DNA of 64,000 nucleotides from Geobacillus icigianus (GCF_000750005.1 NZ_JPYA01000126.1:12273-76272), one strand, 5' to 3'; shown: positions 33,856 through 42,845, counted from the first letter of the stretch. The notes: generated by a model not told the origin, from the sequence alone. Numbers and translations: made by a program.

Positions 33856-34530
33856 ATGAAACGACGAATTAGCATTGCGATCGACGGACCTGCGGCGGCG
33901 GGGAAAAGCACCGTTGCCAAACTCATTGCCCATCGCCTTTCCTACGTGTACATCGATACAGGCGCCATGTACCGCGCGCTGACGTACCGCGCGTTGACGT
34001 GCGGCATCGATATCGATGATGAACAGGCGCTCTTGTCGCTGCTTCGCGATACATATATTGAATTGAAGCCATCGCGCCATGGACAGCAGGTGTTGGTAAA
34101 CGGTGAAGATGTCACCGATGTCATCCGCGGCGAGGCGGTGACGAAGGCGGTATCATGGGTGGCCAAGCACCCGCTTGTGCGCGAAGAGATGGTCGCCCGC
34201 CAGCGCGCGTTGGCGAAGGGCGGAGGCGTCGTCATGGACGGGCGCGATATCGGAACGCATGTGTTGCCAGATGCCGAAGTGAAAATTTTCTTGAAAGCTT
34301 CGGTGGAAGAGCGGGCGCGGCGTCGGCACGAGGAAAACATCGCCCGCGGCTTTCCGTCCGATCTGGAAACGCTTAAAGAAGAAATCGCTCGCCGTGACCG
34401 TCTCGATTCGGAGCGGGAAACAGCGCCGCTTCGCAAGGCTCCCGATGCGGTCGAAATCGATACGACGTCGCTGTCGGTGGAAGAGGTGGCGGAGCGAATC
34501 ATGGACATTGTTAACGAAAGGATTGGATGA
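33856..34530 (+). CDS. cmk: Cytidylate kinase
   Basis: A 224-residue NMP kinase that phosphorylates CMP and dCMP. P-loop [16 protein letters not shown] (about 6-21), [16 protein letters not shown] for substrate binding, [15 protein letters not shown] (about 125) and the lid region [16 protein letters not shown]. The stop overlaps the acyltransferase start (GGATGAG). Confidence 0.96.
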   Translation: MKRRISIAIDGPAAAGKSTVAKLIAHRLSYVYIDTGAMYRALTYRALTCGIDIDDEQALLSLLRDTYIELKPSRHGQQVLVNGEDVTDVIRGEAVTKAVSWVAKHPLVREEMVARQRALAKGGGVVMDGRDIGTHVLPDAEVKIFLKASVEERARRRHEENIARGFPSDLETLKEEIARRDRLDSERETAPLRKAPDAVEIDTTSLSVEEVAERIMDIVNERIG

Positions 34531-35114
34531 GGGTGGATTTTTATTCGTTCGCCAAGGTGGTCGTTAACGGGGTGCTCACCCCTTTTTACCGCATCCAAAC
34601 GATCGGGTTGGAACAATTTCCAAACGAGGGGCCTGTGCTTCTGTGCGCCAACCATATCAGCAACCTCGATTCACCAGTGGTCGGCATCACGGCGCCGCGG
34701 CCGGTTCGGTTTATGGCGAAGGAGGAACTGTTCCGCACGCCGCTTGTCAAAACGCTCGTTCATCATTTGCGCGCGTTTCCGGTCAAACGCGGCATGAATG
34801 ACCGTCAGGCGCTGCGCATGGGGCTTGAGGTGCTGAAACAAGGGGAAGTGCTCGGCATTTTTCCAGAAGGGACGCGCAGCAAAGACGGGCGGTTGCAAAA
34901 GCCGTTGCCGGGAGTCGGTTTTTTCGCCCTGCGCACCGATGCCGCCGTCGTTCCGTGCGCCATCATCGGCCCGTACCGACCGCTTCGGCCGCTCAAAGTC
35001 GTATACGGGGCGCCGGTCGACATGACGCCGCTGCGAGAGCGGAAGGCGAGCCCGGAGGAAGCGGCCGATTACATTATGGATCATATTCGCCAGCTGCTTG
35101 AACAACATCGTTAA
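34527..35114 (+). CDS. plsC: 1-acyl-sn-glycerol-3-phosphate acyltransferase
   Basis: A 195-residue membrane-associated acyltransferase that makes phosphatidic acid. Block [10 protein letters not shown] (about 43-51, HX4D), block [25 protein letters not shown] (about 110-129), block [11 protein letters not shown]. Same cmk-plsC-ypfD order as B. subtilis. Confidence 0.93.
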   Translation: MRVDFYSFAKVVVNGVLTPFYRIQTIGLEQFPNEGPVLLCANHISNLDSPVVGITAPRPVRFMAKEELFRTPLVKTLVHHLRAFPVKRGMNDRQALRMGLEVLKQGEVLGIFPEGTRSKDGRLQKPLPGVGFFALRTDAAVVPCAIIGPYRPLRPLKVVYGAPVDMTPLRERKASPEEAADYIMDHIRQLLEQHR

Positions 35115-35144
35115 GCATTCTAGTACATGTTGATTGAGAAAATA

Positions 35145-35153
35145 TGGTATACT
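35145..35153 (+). promoter_or_regulatory. Extended -10 promoter of ypfD
   Basis: TG-G-TATACT (TATACT at 35148-35153), about 95 bases before the start. Confidence 0.55.
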
Positions 35154-35249
35154 AATTAGAAAAGCGTCCTTCGTTTGCCGACAGCCGGCCGCGGCCACGG
35201 TGCGAGGCGCGCTTTTGACAGTTGCTAGTCGATGAAGGAGGGTTTTGCG

Positions 35250-36413
35250 ATGACGGAAGAGATGAATGTGCAAGTGAACGTGTATGAGGTGGGCGACATC
35301 GTCCGCGGCAAAGTGGTCAAGCTCGAGGATAAGCAAGTGCTTGTTGAGGTGGAAAACAGCAAACAAAGCGGGATCATCCCGATCAGCGAGCTGTCGAACT
35401 TGCATATTGAGAAACCGAGCGATGCCGTCGCTGTTGGCGATGAGGTGACGGTCAAAGTCAAGAAGGTCGAAGAAGGTCAAGAGGGGGAAGAAGGGCTGCT
35501 CATTTTGTCCAAAAAAGCGGTCGACGCCGAGCGGGCGTGGGAGGAGCTGGAAGGCAAATTCGCAAGCGGCGAAACGTTTGAAACGGTCGTCAAGGACATC
35601 GTCAAAGGCGGGCTTGTCGCCGATGTCGGAGTGCGCGGCTTCATTCCGGCGTCGCTCGTTGAGCCCCACTATGTTGAAGACTTTTCGGACTACAAGGGAA
35701 AAACGTTGGCCGTCAAAGTCGTGGAGCTGGACCGCGAGAAAAATCGCGTCATTTTGTCACACCGGGCGGTCGTAGAGGAAGAGCAAGAGCGGCAGCAAAA
35801 AGAGCTGCTTTCCCGTCTCGAGCCGGGGCAAGTGCTCGATGGCGTCGTCCGCCGCATCGCTGATTTCGGCGTCTTTGTCGATGTTGGTGGGTTTGATGGG
35901 CTCGTACATATTTCCCAGCTTTCCCACACGCGTGTCGCCCATCCGGCCGATGTGGTGAAAGAAGGCGATGCCGTCAAAGTCAAAGTGTTGGCTGTCGATC
36001 CGGAAAACGGACGCCTGTCGCTGTCGATCAAAGAAGCGCTGCCTGGCCCGTGGGAAGGCGTGAGCGCCAAAGTGAAGCCGGGGGATGTCGTGACGGGAAC
36101 GGTGAAGCGGCTCGCGTCGTTCGGGGCATTTGTGGAAATTTTCCCGGGCGTCGAAGGACTGGTCCACGTTTCGCAAATTGCCAATCGCCGCATCGGTTCG
36201 CCGCATGAAGTGCTGAAAGAAGGCGATCAAGTCAAGGCAAAAGTGCTCGATGTCAACGAAGCGGAGCACCGCATTTCCTTGAGCATTCGCGCGCTGCTTG
36301 AAGAAGAGGCGGCTGCGCCGGCCGAGGATTACAGCTCGTACACAAGGACTGCGGAAGCGCGCGGCTTTCAGCTTGGCGAAGTGATCGGCGAACAGCTGAA
36401 AAAATTAAAATAA
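35250..36413 (+). CDS. ypfD: Four-domain S1 RNA-binding protein (S1-like)
   Basis: A 387-residue protein with four S1 domains beginning near residues 10 (VGDIVRGKVVKLEDKQVLVEV), 97, 187 (PGQVLDGVVRRIADFGVFVDVGG) and 272 (PGDVVTGTVKRLASFGAFVEI). Homologous to ribosomal protein S1 but shorter than the six-domain E. coli form, as is usual for Bacillus YpfD. SD AAGGAGGG favours ATG 35250; an ATG at 35232 is in frame. Confidence 0.94.
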   Translation: MTEEMNVQVNVYEVGDIVRGKVVKLEDKQVLVEVENSKQSGIIPISELSNLHIEKPSDAVAVGDEVTVKVKKVEEGQEGEEGLLILSKKAVDAERAWEELEGKFASGETFETVVKDIVKGGLVADVGVRGFIPASLVEPHYVEDFSDYKGKTLAVKVVELDREKNRVILSHRAVVEEEQERQQKELLSRLEPGQVLDGVVRRIADFGVFVDVGGFDGLVHISQLSHTRVAHPADVVKEGDAVKVKVLAVDPENGRLSLSIKEALPGPWEGVSAKVKPGDVVTGTVKRLASFGAFVEIFPGVEGLVHVSQIANRRIGSPHEVLKEGDQVKAKVLDVNEAEHRISLSIRALLEEEAAAPAEDYSSYTRTAEARGFQLGEVIGEQLKKLK

Positions 36414-36467
36414 CAGACGGTGATCGAACGCCGGATCAAACGCGCACAAGGTGCGGTGCACAGCAGT

Positions 36468-36510
36468 AAAAAAGAGGGCCGAAACGGTCGCCCGTCTCCC
36501 GAATCGGCCC
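36468..36510 (-). terminator. Leftward terminator 1 in the ypfD-ypzI interval
   Basis: Read leftward, GGGCCGA (36510-36504) pairs with TCGGCCC (36482-36476) with an inner ACGG/CCGT stem, then TCTTTTTTA. Confidence 0.6.
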
Positions 36511-36550
36511 ACCCTCGCGCGGCAGAAACGGCAAGCGAGATACAGCGGTG

Positions 36551-36585
36551 AAAAAGGGGGCTCGGTCGTTCGGGCCCCCTCTCTT
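36551..36585. terminator. Bidirectional terminator, likely for ypfD
   Basis: AGGGGGC (36555-36561) pairs with GCCCCCT (36574-36580); followed by CTCTTTG rightward and by TTTTT leftward. Confidence 0.65.
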
Positions 36586-36701
36586 TGTTGTTGGGGTGCC
36601 GAAAGACGAAAGCCGGCGTGCGGGCTTTCACGCCAAACAACCGAGAAATGAAGCCGGCCTGCCCGCCGCGGCCTCTTTGGTTGGCCGGCTGCTCCCGCGG
36701 T

Positions 36702-36740
36702 CAAAAAAAGTGCAGGCGTCCGTTCCGTGGGGACGCCTGC
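36702..36740 (-). terminator. Leftward terminator 3, probably for ypzI
   Basis: Read leftward, GCAGGCGTCC (36740-36731) pairs perfectly with GGACGCCTGC (36721-36712), followed by A-C and a run of T (plus A 36703-36709). Confidence 0.85.
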
Positions 36741-36780
36741 GCATTTCCTCGAGAAGGTCGGTGTTGAAGGGGAACTACTG

Positions 36781-37022
36781 CTCTCGAACCGTGTTTCTCA
36801 AACGGAAAATTCTTGCAACGTCATCATTTCATTCCTTGTCATTTCTCACCAATCGAACAACGTTGTTTTTCATCAGCTTTCTAAAAGGCCGGTGATTTAG
36901 GGCAAAATTACCGCTGAGTTCTACCCATTTCTCAATGAGAGAAACCTCGCAGAATCAGCTTTCTTTTTGGAATGAAAATGTCGCCAATTGGTGTGTGACA
37001 GCGGTTTTTCACCAGCCTTCTA
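36781..37022 (-). repeat. Dispersed repeat, family B, locus 1
   Basis: Read leftward, the unit at 37022-36881 (CTAGAAGGCTGGTGAAAAAC ... AAAGAAAGCTGATTC ... CTCTCATTGAGAAA ... CCTAAATCACCGGCCTTTTAG) matches the unit at 53874-54001. A second, more diverged unit (GAAAGCTGATGAAAAACAACGTTGTT) follows from 36880 to about 36781. The outer CTAG overlaps the ypzI stop codon. Confidence 0.8.
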
Positions 37023-37154
37023 GTGCTTGTTCCGTTCGCGCGCTTCGTCTGGTGTATCGAGCCGGGCGGCTCCTTGATACGAAAGCGACTGGTCGCGGTC
37101 GGACTGAACTTGCCGCGACTGCTTCAGTTTTTTCTCCTGCCGGTCGTTTCCCAT
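37020..37154 (-). CDS. ypzI: YpzI-like 44-residue protein
   Basis: A short gene on the - strand: ATG at 37154, SD AAAGGGG upstream, product beginning MGNDRQEKKLKQSRQVQSDR, then DQSLSYQGAARLDTPDEARE, ending RNKH. It is highly charged with no membrane segment. The start (MGxDRQEKKLK...ESDRDQS) matches, from memory, the YpzI family of Bacillaceae, whose gene in B. subtilis also lies near ypfD-yphA. Function unknown. Confidence 0.8.
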   Translation of the reverse strand: MGNDRQEKKLKQSRQVQSDRDQSLSYQGAARLDTPDEARERNKH

Positions 37155-37401
37155 GATACGTTGCCCCTTTCTGTCCAAGGATCATTTTTACTATGGATTT
37201 CGACCAAGGATTTTATACATGGGATCTTGGAGGAAAGGACAAGGCGTTGAGGATGTGCAGGGATAACGTGAAAGATCGCTGATTCCTTTCATCAATGGGG
37301 GAACGCGTGAAAAGGAGGAGCGCTGCAACAAGGGTTGTCTAGTTAAGCAATGACATTGCAAAGTTCAATCACCGGCTCTGGAGAGGTTCCTCTTTCAGAG
37401 C

Positions 37402-37893
37402 ATGGATATTGCGCAAATTTTCAAGTTTATATGGAAAGAAGGCAGATTGATGGTATCTTTGTTTTTCAACTTCCTATTTTTCTTTCTTATTTTGATTTTG
37501 ATTTTGATTGTAGTGTTTCATGATTTTATCCCAAGAAAAATACTTGCCTATCTCTTTCCAAGTTTGATATTTCTCATTATGTTCATTCCTTTGCTAGGTC
37601 ATTCTACTTTGTTGTTGAATTACCAGTTACGAACACAATTAGACAACTTATCAGTTGAGAAAGTGAATTTCCGCTCGGATCCGAAGGCGGTGGAGGAAAT
37701 TCGTTCGTTAAATCATCCGCTTCGATTCAAAATTTTGTCAAAGACGAAAAAAGGGAGTCATGCCTTTGAGTTCGTTCTCAAAATGGAAGATAATCAACAT
37801 CAATATTTCGTTCGAATGCGAAATTATACGGAACCATTTCAATGGCTTCCATTTAACGATTTTCAAATCAACCAAGTGAACAAAGTGAAATAA
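37402..37893 (+). CDS. AT-rich gene for an unknown membrane protein
   Basis: A 163-residue protein with two N-terminal membrane segments (FFNFLFFFLILILILIVVF and YLFPSLIFLIMFIPLLGH) and a soluble C-terminal half with charged beta-like stretches (FRSDPKAVEEIRSLNHPLRF). Codons are much richer in A/T than in the neighbours, which suggests recent transfer. No SD precedes 37402; an internal ATG at 37450 follows GAAGG at good distance and may be the true start. No homologue recognised. Confidence 0.65.
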   Translation: MDIAQIFKFIWKEGRLMVSLFFNFLFFFLILILILIVVFHDFIPRKILAYLFPSLIFLIMFIPLLGHSTLLLNYQLRTQLDNLSVEKVNFRSDPKAVEEIRSLNHPLRFKILSKTKKGSHAFEFVLKMEDNQHQYFVRMRNYTEPFQWLPFNDFQINQVNKVK

Positions 37894-37961
37894 TATCTGG
37901 GAAGCAGTATTCATTGAAGACGACGGCGAGATGAACCAAGTGAATAACGTGAAATAATATC
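37867..37961 (+). repeat. Duplicated 3' end of the AT-rich gene
   Basis: The last codons and stop (37867-37897, ending CAAAGTGAAATAATATC) recur at 37931-37961 with 28 of 31 bases identical. The second copy is preceded by an open stretch reading EAVFIEDDGE then MNQVNNVK and stop. Confidence 0.8.
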
Positions 37962-38374
37962 CCCTTTGTGTTATGTACATTCCCATTACAACCGGAGATC
38001 AGCAAATGGTGCGTCCCCAAGAGATCGTTCACCGACTTTTTGGGGACAGTTTCTGTTGGGGAGGGGACTGACCGAAAAGGCGATCTCCCCCTCAAAGAAT
38101 ATCGTGTGGCAGAGACACGGCTGGTACTTATATGGCGATGAGACAGGTGTCCTGTTGGACGCCCTCCGGCTTCTCCCCTTCTTTTCATTCTCGATAGGTC
38201 TGCTCTTCTTCTCCCATCCTTGCATTCCTGAGCAAGCTCGATCGTTTGCTCGTGTTTCAACGAAAACTAGCGGCCCCTTTGGCGGTGGCGATAGGAAAGA
38301 TGCCGCTGAGCCGCGGAACGAACGGTTAAGAAAGGAGAAAAGGTGGCATAATGAACATCATAAGGAGTGAAAAA
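37962..38374. other. Intergenic region before yphA
   Basis: About 410 bases without a supported gene. It contains a hairpin GTCCCCAA / TTGGGGAC (38012-38019, 38039-38046) and a further TTGGGGAGGGGA at about 38058. AAAGGAGAAAAGGTGG before 38351 is a ribosome binding site, but a better placed AAGGAG precedes ATG 38375. Confidence 0.5.
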
Positions 38375-38971
38375 ATGGAAGGCGCTTATTTTTATGTCGG
38401 CTGTTGGTTGCTGTGGCTGGTGGCGACCTTTTTTATGAAAAAGACACCGGAGCGGACCGCTTTGGCGGTGTTTGCGCTTTTGATGATCAGTTCCGCCTCG
38501 CTTGAGTTGAAAATCGGTCCGATGCGGGTGGCGCTGTCCTTTTTTGTCCTTTTGTTCGCGTCTTGCTACGGGATGGTGAAGCAGCGGCCGTGCTCTTCCT
38601 TGCTGATGGTGTGGTCGACGTCGGGGGTGGCGTTTGCCTACGCCGCCTTGCGCCTGCTTGCTCTGTTTGATCCGGTGTGGATTTGGCTTGATGAGCGATG
38701 GCTGCTTGCTTGGTGGCTGGCGATCGTCAGCGCGTTGTTTCATCGCCGGCTTTTCGCCCGTCTTGTTTGTGTCGCCATGGGCGGCTGTCAAGGCGAGGTG
38801 GTGTATGCCTTAGCAATTGACCGCATGGCGCCCGACTATGTCATCGGTTCCTTTTCTTTTCTTGATGCGCTTGCCATTAGCGTGGCGTCGCTGCTTGTTT
38901 GGGAAATGATTCGCTTTTTTGCCTTCCAGCTCGAAGAAAAACGGCCGGTAAGGGGGACGAGGCAGCCGTGA
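38375..38971 (+). CDS. yphA: Membrane protein YphA
   Basis: A 198-residue protein with about six membrane segments (for example LLWLVATFFM, VALSFFVLLFASCYGMV). Matches B. subtilis YphA in start (MEG..FY...W..W..ATFFMKK.P.RTALA) and position before yphB. Function unknown. SD AAGGAG 8 bases before ATG 38375; an ATG at 38351 is an alternative. Confidence 0.8.
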   Translation: MEGAYFYVGCWLLWLVATFFMKKTPERTALAVFALLMISSASLELKIGPMRVALSFFVLLFASCYGMVKQRPCSSLLMVWSTSGVAFAYAALRLLALFDPVWIWLDERWLLAWWLAIVSALFHRRLFARLVCVAMGGCQGEVVYALAIDRMAPDYVIGSFSFLDALAISVASLLVWEMIRFFAFQLEEKRPVRGTRQP

Positions 38972-39870
38972 ATGAATACACGTTTCCGATCTTATACGGA
39001 GTGATCGCCGGGGTGGTGACGCGCCTTTACTTGCTGCGCACCGATTACCGGCAATACCCGACGTATTTGCACGGTCGGACGATTCACCTTGCGCTTGGAG
39101 CGATTGCCGCTGGATTAGGAACGGTCGCCGTGCCGGCGATCATGGAAAAGGAGTTTGCCGCCATCACCTTTTTGGCGTTGGCCGCTTCGCAGTTTCGCGA
39201 TGTGCGCAACATGGAGCGCAACACGTTGAACGAGCTTGATCAGTATGAGCTCGTGCCGCGCGGCAAGACGTATATTGAAGGGATCGCCATCGTGTTTGAA
39301 GGACGAAATTATTTGGTCATCTTTGTTTCTTTTTTATCGACGCTGGCCTATCTCGTATGGAACATTGGGGCGGCGCTGGCCGCCAGCCTCATCGGCTTGG
39401 TGGTGGCGCGGCGGTTTATGAGCGGAAGCCGGCTGAAAGATATCGCCGACGTCCAGTATGTCAAGCCGCATTTTGAAGGGGCAGGGCTGTATGTGGACAA
39501 CATCTACATCATGAACATTGGTTTGCCGGCGCGGCGCGAAGAAATTTTGCGCTATGGCATGGGGTTTGTTTTAACGCCGAAAAATTTCAACGCCCGCACG
39601 ACGATCGCCAACCTCGGCCAGCGGCAAGCGATTTTGCACGATGTGTCAACAGCGCTCGGCATTTATCGGGACTCGGGGACGCCGGCGCTCGTGCCGCTCG
39701 CGAAGCGGGACTTAAACGATGGGCGCGTCGGTGTTTTTATTTTGCCGCAAGTAGAGGATGTCGAGAAGGCGAAGGCGGTCATTGAAAACGTTCCGGTGCT
39801 TGAAAGCGCTATTCGCATGCCGGCGAAACAGCGCTGGAAGCGGAGAGGAGGCGGCGGTGATGACGCATGA
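38968..39870 (+). CDS. yphB: YphB, YIEGIA-domain membrane protein
   Basis: A 300-residue protein with several N-terminal membrane segments and the signature KTYIEGIAIVFEGRNYLVI (about 97-115), then a cytosolic C-terminal half (DVQYVKPHFEGAGLYVDNIYIMNIGLPARR). Its GTG start lies in the yphA 3' end. Function unknown; a 61-codon gene overlaps its end and is the usual partner. Confidence 0.8.
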   Translation: MNEYTFPILYGVIAGVVTRLYLLRTDYRQYPTYLHGRTIHLALGAIAAGLGTVAVPAIMEKEFAAITFLALAASQFRDVRNMERNTLNELDQYELVPRGKTYIEGIAIVFEGRNYLVIFVSFLSTLAYLVWNIGAALAASLIGLVVARRFMSGSRLKDIADVQYVKPHFEGAGLYVDNIYIMNIGLPARREEILRYGMGFVLTPKNFNARTTIANLGQRQAILHDVSTALGIYRDSGTPALVPLAKRDLNDGRVGVFILPQVEDVEKAKAVIENVPVLESAIRMPAKQRWKRRGGGGDDA

Positions 39871-40045
39871 AAAAATGATTTTGGCCATTGTGACGACCAA
39901 GGGCGAAACTGTCGCCGGCGGCGCGCCGATCTTTCTTTGCCAGACCAACGAGGAAATGGAGCGGATCGCCGCCAATTTAGAGGCGATTTTGGATGGCATC
40001 GCCCATGAATTGAGCGAGGGGCTTCTTATTATCGTCAAACATTAG
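39860..40045 (+). CDS. Small partner of the YIEGIA protein
   Basis: A 61-residue acidic protein (ILAIVTTKGETVAGGAPIFL, then EEMERIAANLEAILDGIAHEL) that overlaps the yphB stop by 11 bases. It matches the family annotated as capping complex subunit for YIEGIA. The strict gene pairing suggests a complex with YphB; nothing more can be read from sequence. SD GGAGGCGG; a GTG at 39857 is an alternative start. Confidence 0.72.
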   Translation: MTHEKMILAIVTTKGETVAGGAPIFLCQTNEEMERIAANLEAILDGIAHELSEGLLIIVKH

Positions 40046-40074
40046 TTGTTGAGCGTTTCGCTTTTTGATAAAAT
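40046..40074 (+). promoter_or_regulatory. der promoter
   Basis: TTGTTG (40046-40051) and TAAAAT (40069-40074) with a 17-base spacer ending TGA (extended -10). The -35 box overlaps the stop of the preceding gene. Confidence 0.65.
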
Positions 40075-40090
40075 AAAGCAGCTGCGGTAT

Positions 40091-40114
40091 GCCCTTTTCG
40101 AAAAGGGCGTTTTT
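40091..40114 (+). terminator. Hairpin in the der leader
   Basis: GCCCTTTTCGAAAAGGGC (40091-40108) is a perfect palindrome followed by GTTTTT. It lies between the der promoter and the der start, so it may attenuate der or end upstream transcripts. Confidence 0.7.
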
Positions 40115-40154
40115 CACGAGGAACGATATAAAAATGACGATAAAGGGTGGTAGC

Positions 40155-41465
40155 ATGGCGAATCCAGTCGTGGCCATTGTCGGCCGTCCGAATGTGGGGA
40201 AATCGACGATTTTCAACCGCATCGTCGGGGAGCGCATTTCCATCGTCGAAGACGTACCCGGAGTGACGCGCGACCGCATTTACAGCCGGGCCGAATGGCT
40301 GAACCATTCGTTTTACTTGATCGATACCGGGGGCATTGACATCGGCGACGAGCCGCTGCTTGTGCAAATTCGTCAGCAGGCGGAAATCGCGATCGATGAG
40401 GCGGATGTCATCATTTTTATGACCAACGGCCGCGATGGCGTGACCGCGGCCGATGAAGAAGTGGCCAAGCTGCTTCACCGCTCGAACAAGCCGGTTGTGC
40501 TCGCGGTGAACAAAATCGACAATCCGGAGATGCGCGATTTGATTTATGACTTTTACGCCCTCGGCTTTGGAGAGCCGTATCCGATTTCCGGAGCGCACGG
40601 GACGGGGCTTGGTGATTTGCTTGACGCCGTCGTCCGTCATTTCCCGAAAGGCGGCGGGCAGGAATATGAGGAGGACGTGATTAAATTTTGCTTGATTGGC
40701 CGCCCCAATGTCGGCAAGTCGTCGCTAGTGAACGCCATTTTAGGCGAAGAGCGGGTCATCGTCAGCGATATCGCCGGCACGACGAGGGACGCTGTGGACA
40801 CCTCGTTCGTGCGCGACGGGCAGGAATATGTTATCATTGATACGGCAGGGATGCGCAAGCGAGGAAAAATTTATGAAAGCACGGAAAAATATAGCGTCTT
40901 GCGCGCGTTAAGAGCCATTGAGCGCTCGGACGTCGTGCTTGTCGTGCTAAACGCTGAAGAAGGCATCATCGAACAGGACAAAAAAATCGCCGGATATGCC
41001 CATGAGGCCGGACGCGGCGTCATTTTGGTCGTCAACAAATGGGATGCGATTGAAAAAGACGACAAAACGATGGTCGAGTTTGAGCGGAAGATTCGCGATC
41101 ATTTTCCATTTTTGGATTATGCGCCGCTTTTGTTTGTGTCAGCGAAGACAAAACAGCGGCTGCATAAGCTCTTGCCGCTCGTCCAGCTTGTGAGCGACAA
41201 CCACGCGATGCGCGTTCAGACGAATGTGCTTAATGAAGTCATTATGGACGCAGTGGCGATGAATCCGACGCCGACGCACAACGGCAAGCGGCTAAAAATT
41301 TATTACATGACGCAAGTGGCCGTCAAACCGCCGACGTTTGTCGCGTTTGTCAACGATCCGGAATTGATGCATTTTTCATATGAGCGCTTTTTGGAAAACC
41401 GCATTCGCGACGCGTTCGGCTTTGAAGGCACGCCGATCAAAATCATCGCCCGTCCGCGGAAATAA
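40155..41465 (+). CDS. der: Ribosome-assembly GTPase Der (EngA)
   Basis: A 436-residue tandem GTPase for 50S subunit maturation. G domain 1: GRPNVGKST (8-16), DTGGI, NKID; G domain 2: GRPNVGKSS (about 182-190), [14 protein letters not shown] (about 295); C-terminal KH-like domain with [29 protein letters not shown] before ATG 40155. Followed by gpsA as in B. subtilis. Confidence 0.97.
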   Translation: MANPVVAIVGRPNVGKSTIFNRIVGERISIVEDVPGVTRDRIYSRAEWLNHSFYLIDTGGIDIGDEPLLVQIRQQAEIAIDEADVIIFMTNGRDGVTAADEEVAKLLHRSNKPVVLAVNKIDNPEMRDLIYDFYALGFGEPYPISGAHGTGLGDLLDAVVRHFPKGGGQEYEEDVIKFCLIGRPNVGKSSLVNAILGEERVIVSDIAGTTRDAVDTSFVRDGQEYVIIDTAGMRKRGKIYESTEKYSVLRALRAIERSDVVLVVLNAEEGIIEQDKKIAGYAHEAGRGVILVVNKWDAIEKDDKTMVEFERKIRDHFPFLDYAPLLFVSAKTKQRLHKLLPLVQLVSDNHAMRVQTNVLNEVIMDAVAMNPTPTHNGKRLKIYYMTQVAVKPPTFVAFVNDPELMHFSYERFLENRIRDAFGFEGTPIKIIARPRK

Positions 41466-41632
41466 GGAGAGAGCCGATCTTTTTGATCGGGCGGGGGAGG
41501 TCAGTGCGCGCGCTCCATAGGGCAGCTCAACTGCTAGGGGTCGCCTCTGTTTCTGGCGAAGGCGGGATGGAGACGGAGCGATGCGGCTGCTTTTTCACGC
41601 TTGCGACAATGGGACGAAGGAAGTGGGAAACG

Positions 41633-42670
41633 ATGGAGAATATCGCCGTACTGGGAGCGGGAAGCTGGGGCACGGCGTTGGCGCTCGTTTTGGCCGACAA
41701 CGGGCACCGCGTCCGCCTTTGGAGCCACCGCGCTGAACAAGTAAGAGAGATCAACGAGCGGCGGACGAACGAAAAATATTTACCCGCCGCTCGTCTGCCA
41801 GAATCCGTCGTTGGGTACGACGATCTTTGCGCTGCGCTTGACGGCCTTTCCATCGCCGTGCTGGCTGTGCCGACGAAGGCGATCCGCACGGTGCTCAACC
41901 AAGCGCGCCCCTGCTTGACGGCACCGATCACGGTCGTTGCCGTCAGCAAAGGAATCGAGCCAGGGACGCATAAGCGAGTGTCGGAAATGGTGATGGAAGA
42001 GCTCGGCGAATGGCTTGAGGATGTCGTCGTCCTTTCCGGGCCGAGCCATGCTGAGGAGGTCGTGCTCCGCCATCCGACGACCGTGGCGGTATCCTCGCCC
42101 GATATGGAAGCGGCGCGCCGCATCCAAGACCTCTTTATGAACCATCACTATTTCCGCGTGTATACGAACCCGGATTTAATCGGCGTCGAAGTCGGTGGAG
42201 CGCTGAAAAATATCATCGCCTTGGCCGCTGGCATCAGCGACGGGCTCGGCTACGGAGATAACGCCAAAGCGGCCCTGATTACAAGAGGTCTCGCCGAGAT
42301 TGCTCGCCTCGGCTGCGCCCTCGGCGCTAACCCGCTGACGTTCGCCGGTTTGACGGGAGTCGGCGATTTGATCGTCACGTGCACGAGCGTTCATTCCCGC
42401 AATTGGCGGGCTGGACACATGCTTGGCCAAGGGAAAAAGCTCGACGAGGTGCTCGAGAGCATGGGGATGGTCGTCGAAGGGGTGCGGACGACCAAAGCTG
42501 CCTATGAGCTGGCGAAGGAGCTTGGCGTGAAGATGCCGATCACCGAAGCGCTCTATGACGTGCTGTTTGCTGGCCAAGACCCGAAAGAGGCGGTCGATTC
42601 GCTGATGGCGCGCGGAAAAAAAGAGGAAATGGATGACCTCAACACCATTTTTGCGGCGCAAGAATCGTGA
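41633..42670 (+). CDS. gpsA: Glycerol-3-phosphate dehydrogenase [NAD(P)+]
   Basis: A 345-residue cytosolic enzyme making sn-glycerol-3-phosphate for phospholipids. N-terminal Rossmann motif [18 protein letters not shown] (3-20), [19 protein letters not shown], catalytic Lys in [17 protein letters not shown] (about 191) and [14 protein letters not shown]. The ATG at 41633 gives the family N-terminus; the open frame upstream to 41483 is not part of it. The 167-base gap after der shows only a GCCGATC / GATCGGGC hairpin (about 41475). Confidence 0.96.
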   Translation: MENIAVLGAGSWGTALALVLADNGHRVRLWSHRAEQVREINERRTNEKYLPAARLPESVVGYDDLCAALDGLSIAVLAVPTKAIRTVLNQARPCLTAPITVVAVSKGIEPGTHKRVSEMVMEELGEWLEDVVVLSGPSHAEEVVLRHPTTVAVSSPDMEAARRIQDLFMNHHYFRVYTNPDLIGVEVGGALKNIIALAAGISDGLGYGDNAKAALITRGLAEIARLGCALGANPLTFAGLTGVGDLIVTCTSVHSRNWRAGHMLGQGKKLDEVLESMGMVVEGVRTTKAAYELAKELGVKMPITEALYDVLFAGQDPKEAVDSLMARGKKEEMDDLNTIFAAQES

Positions 42671-42762
42671 AAATAGGCCAATGACGGTACAAGTTGTCTT
42701 CGGTGTGCATACAATATGGCGAACGATCATCGGCTTGAGCTTCCGGAAGGGTATAAGGCGAT

Positions 42763-42802
42763 GCTGAAGTAAAGAAAGCCCCGCTTTACTTCAGCTTTTT
42801 TT
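42763..42802 (+). terminator. Terminator of gpsA
   Basis: GCTGAAGTAAAG (42763-42774) pairs perfectly with CTTTACTTCAGC (42784-42795), followed by seven T. Confidence 0.93.
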
Positions 42803-42845
42803 ATGTCGATGGTATAATGATAGTTGTCGAAAAGGGGGAGCGTGT

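Noticed and set aside
36935..37250. Two + strand frames opposite ypzI and through the family B repeat
   Set aside because: Contain the repeat and the antisense of ypzI; no SD or family match.
41483..41632. 50-residue N-terminal extension of gpsA
   Set aside because: The family begins at the Rossmann strand ([10 protein letters not shown]); the upstream frame is unconserved-looking and Cys/Arg-rich.
42716..42772. Open frame of 18 codons (MANDHRLELPEGYKAMLK) ending in the gpsA terminator
   Set aside because: No SD before the ATG and its 3' end is the terminator stem; read as chance.
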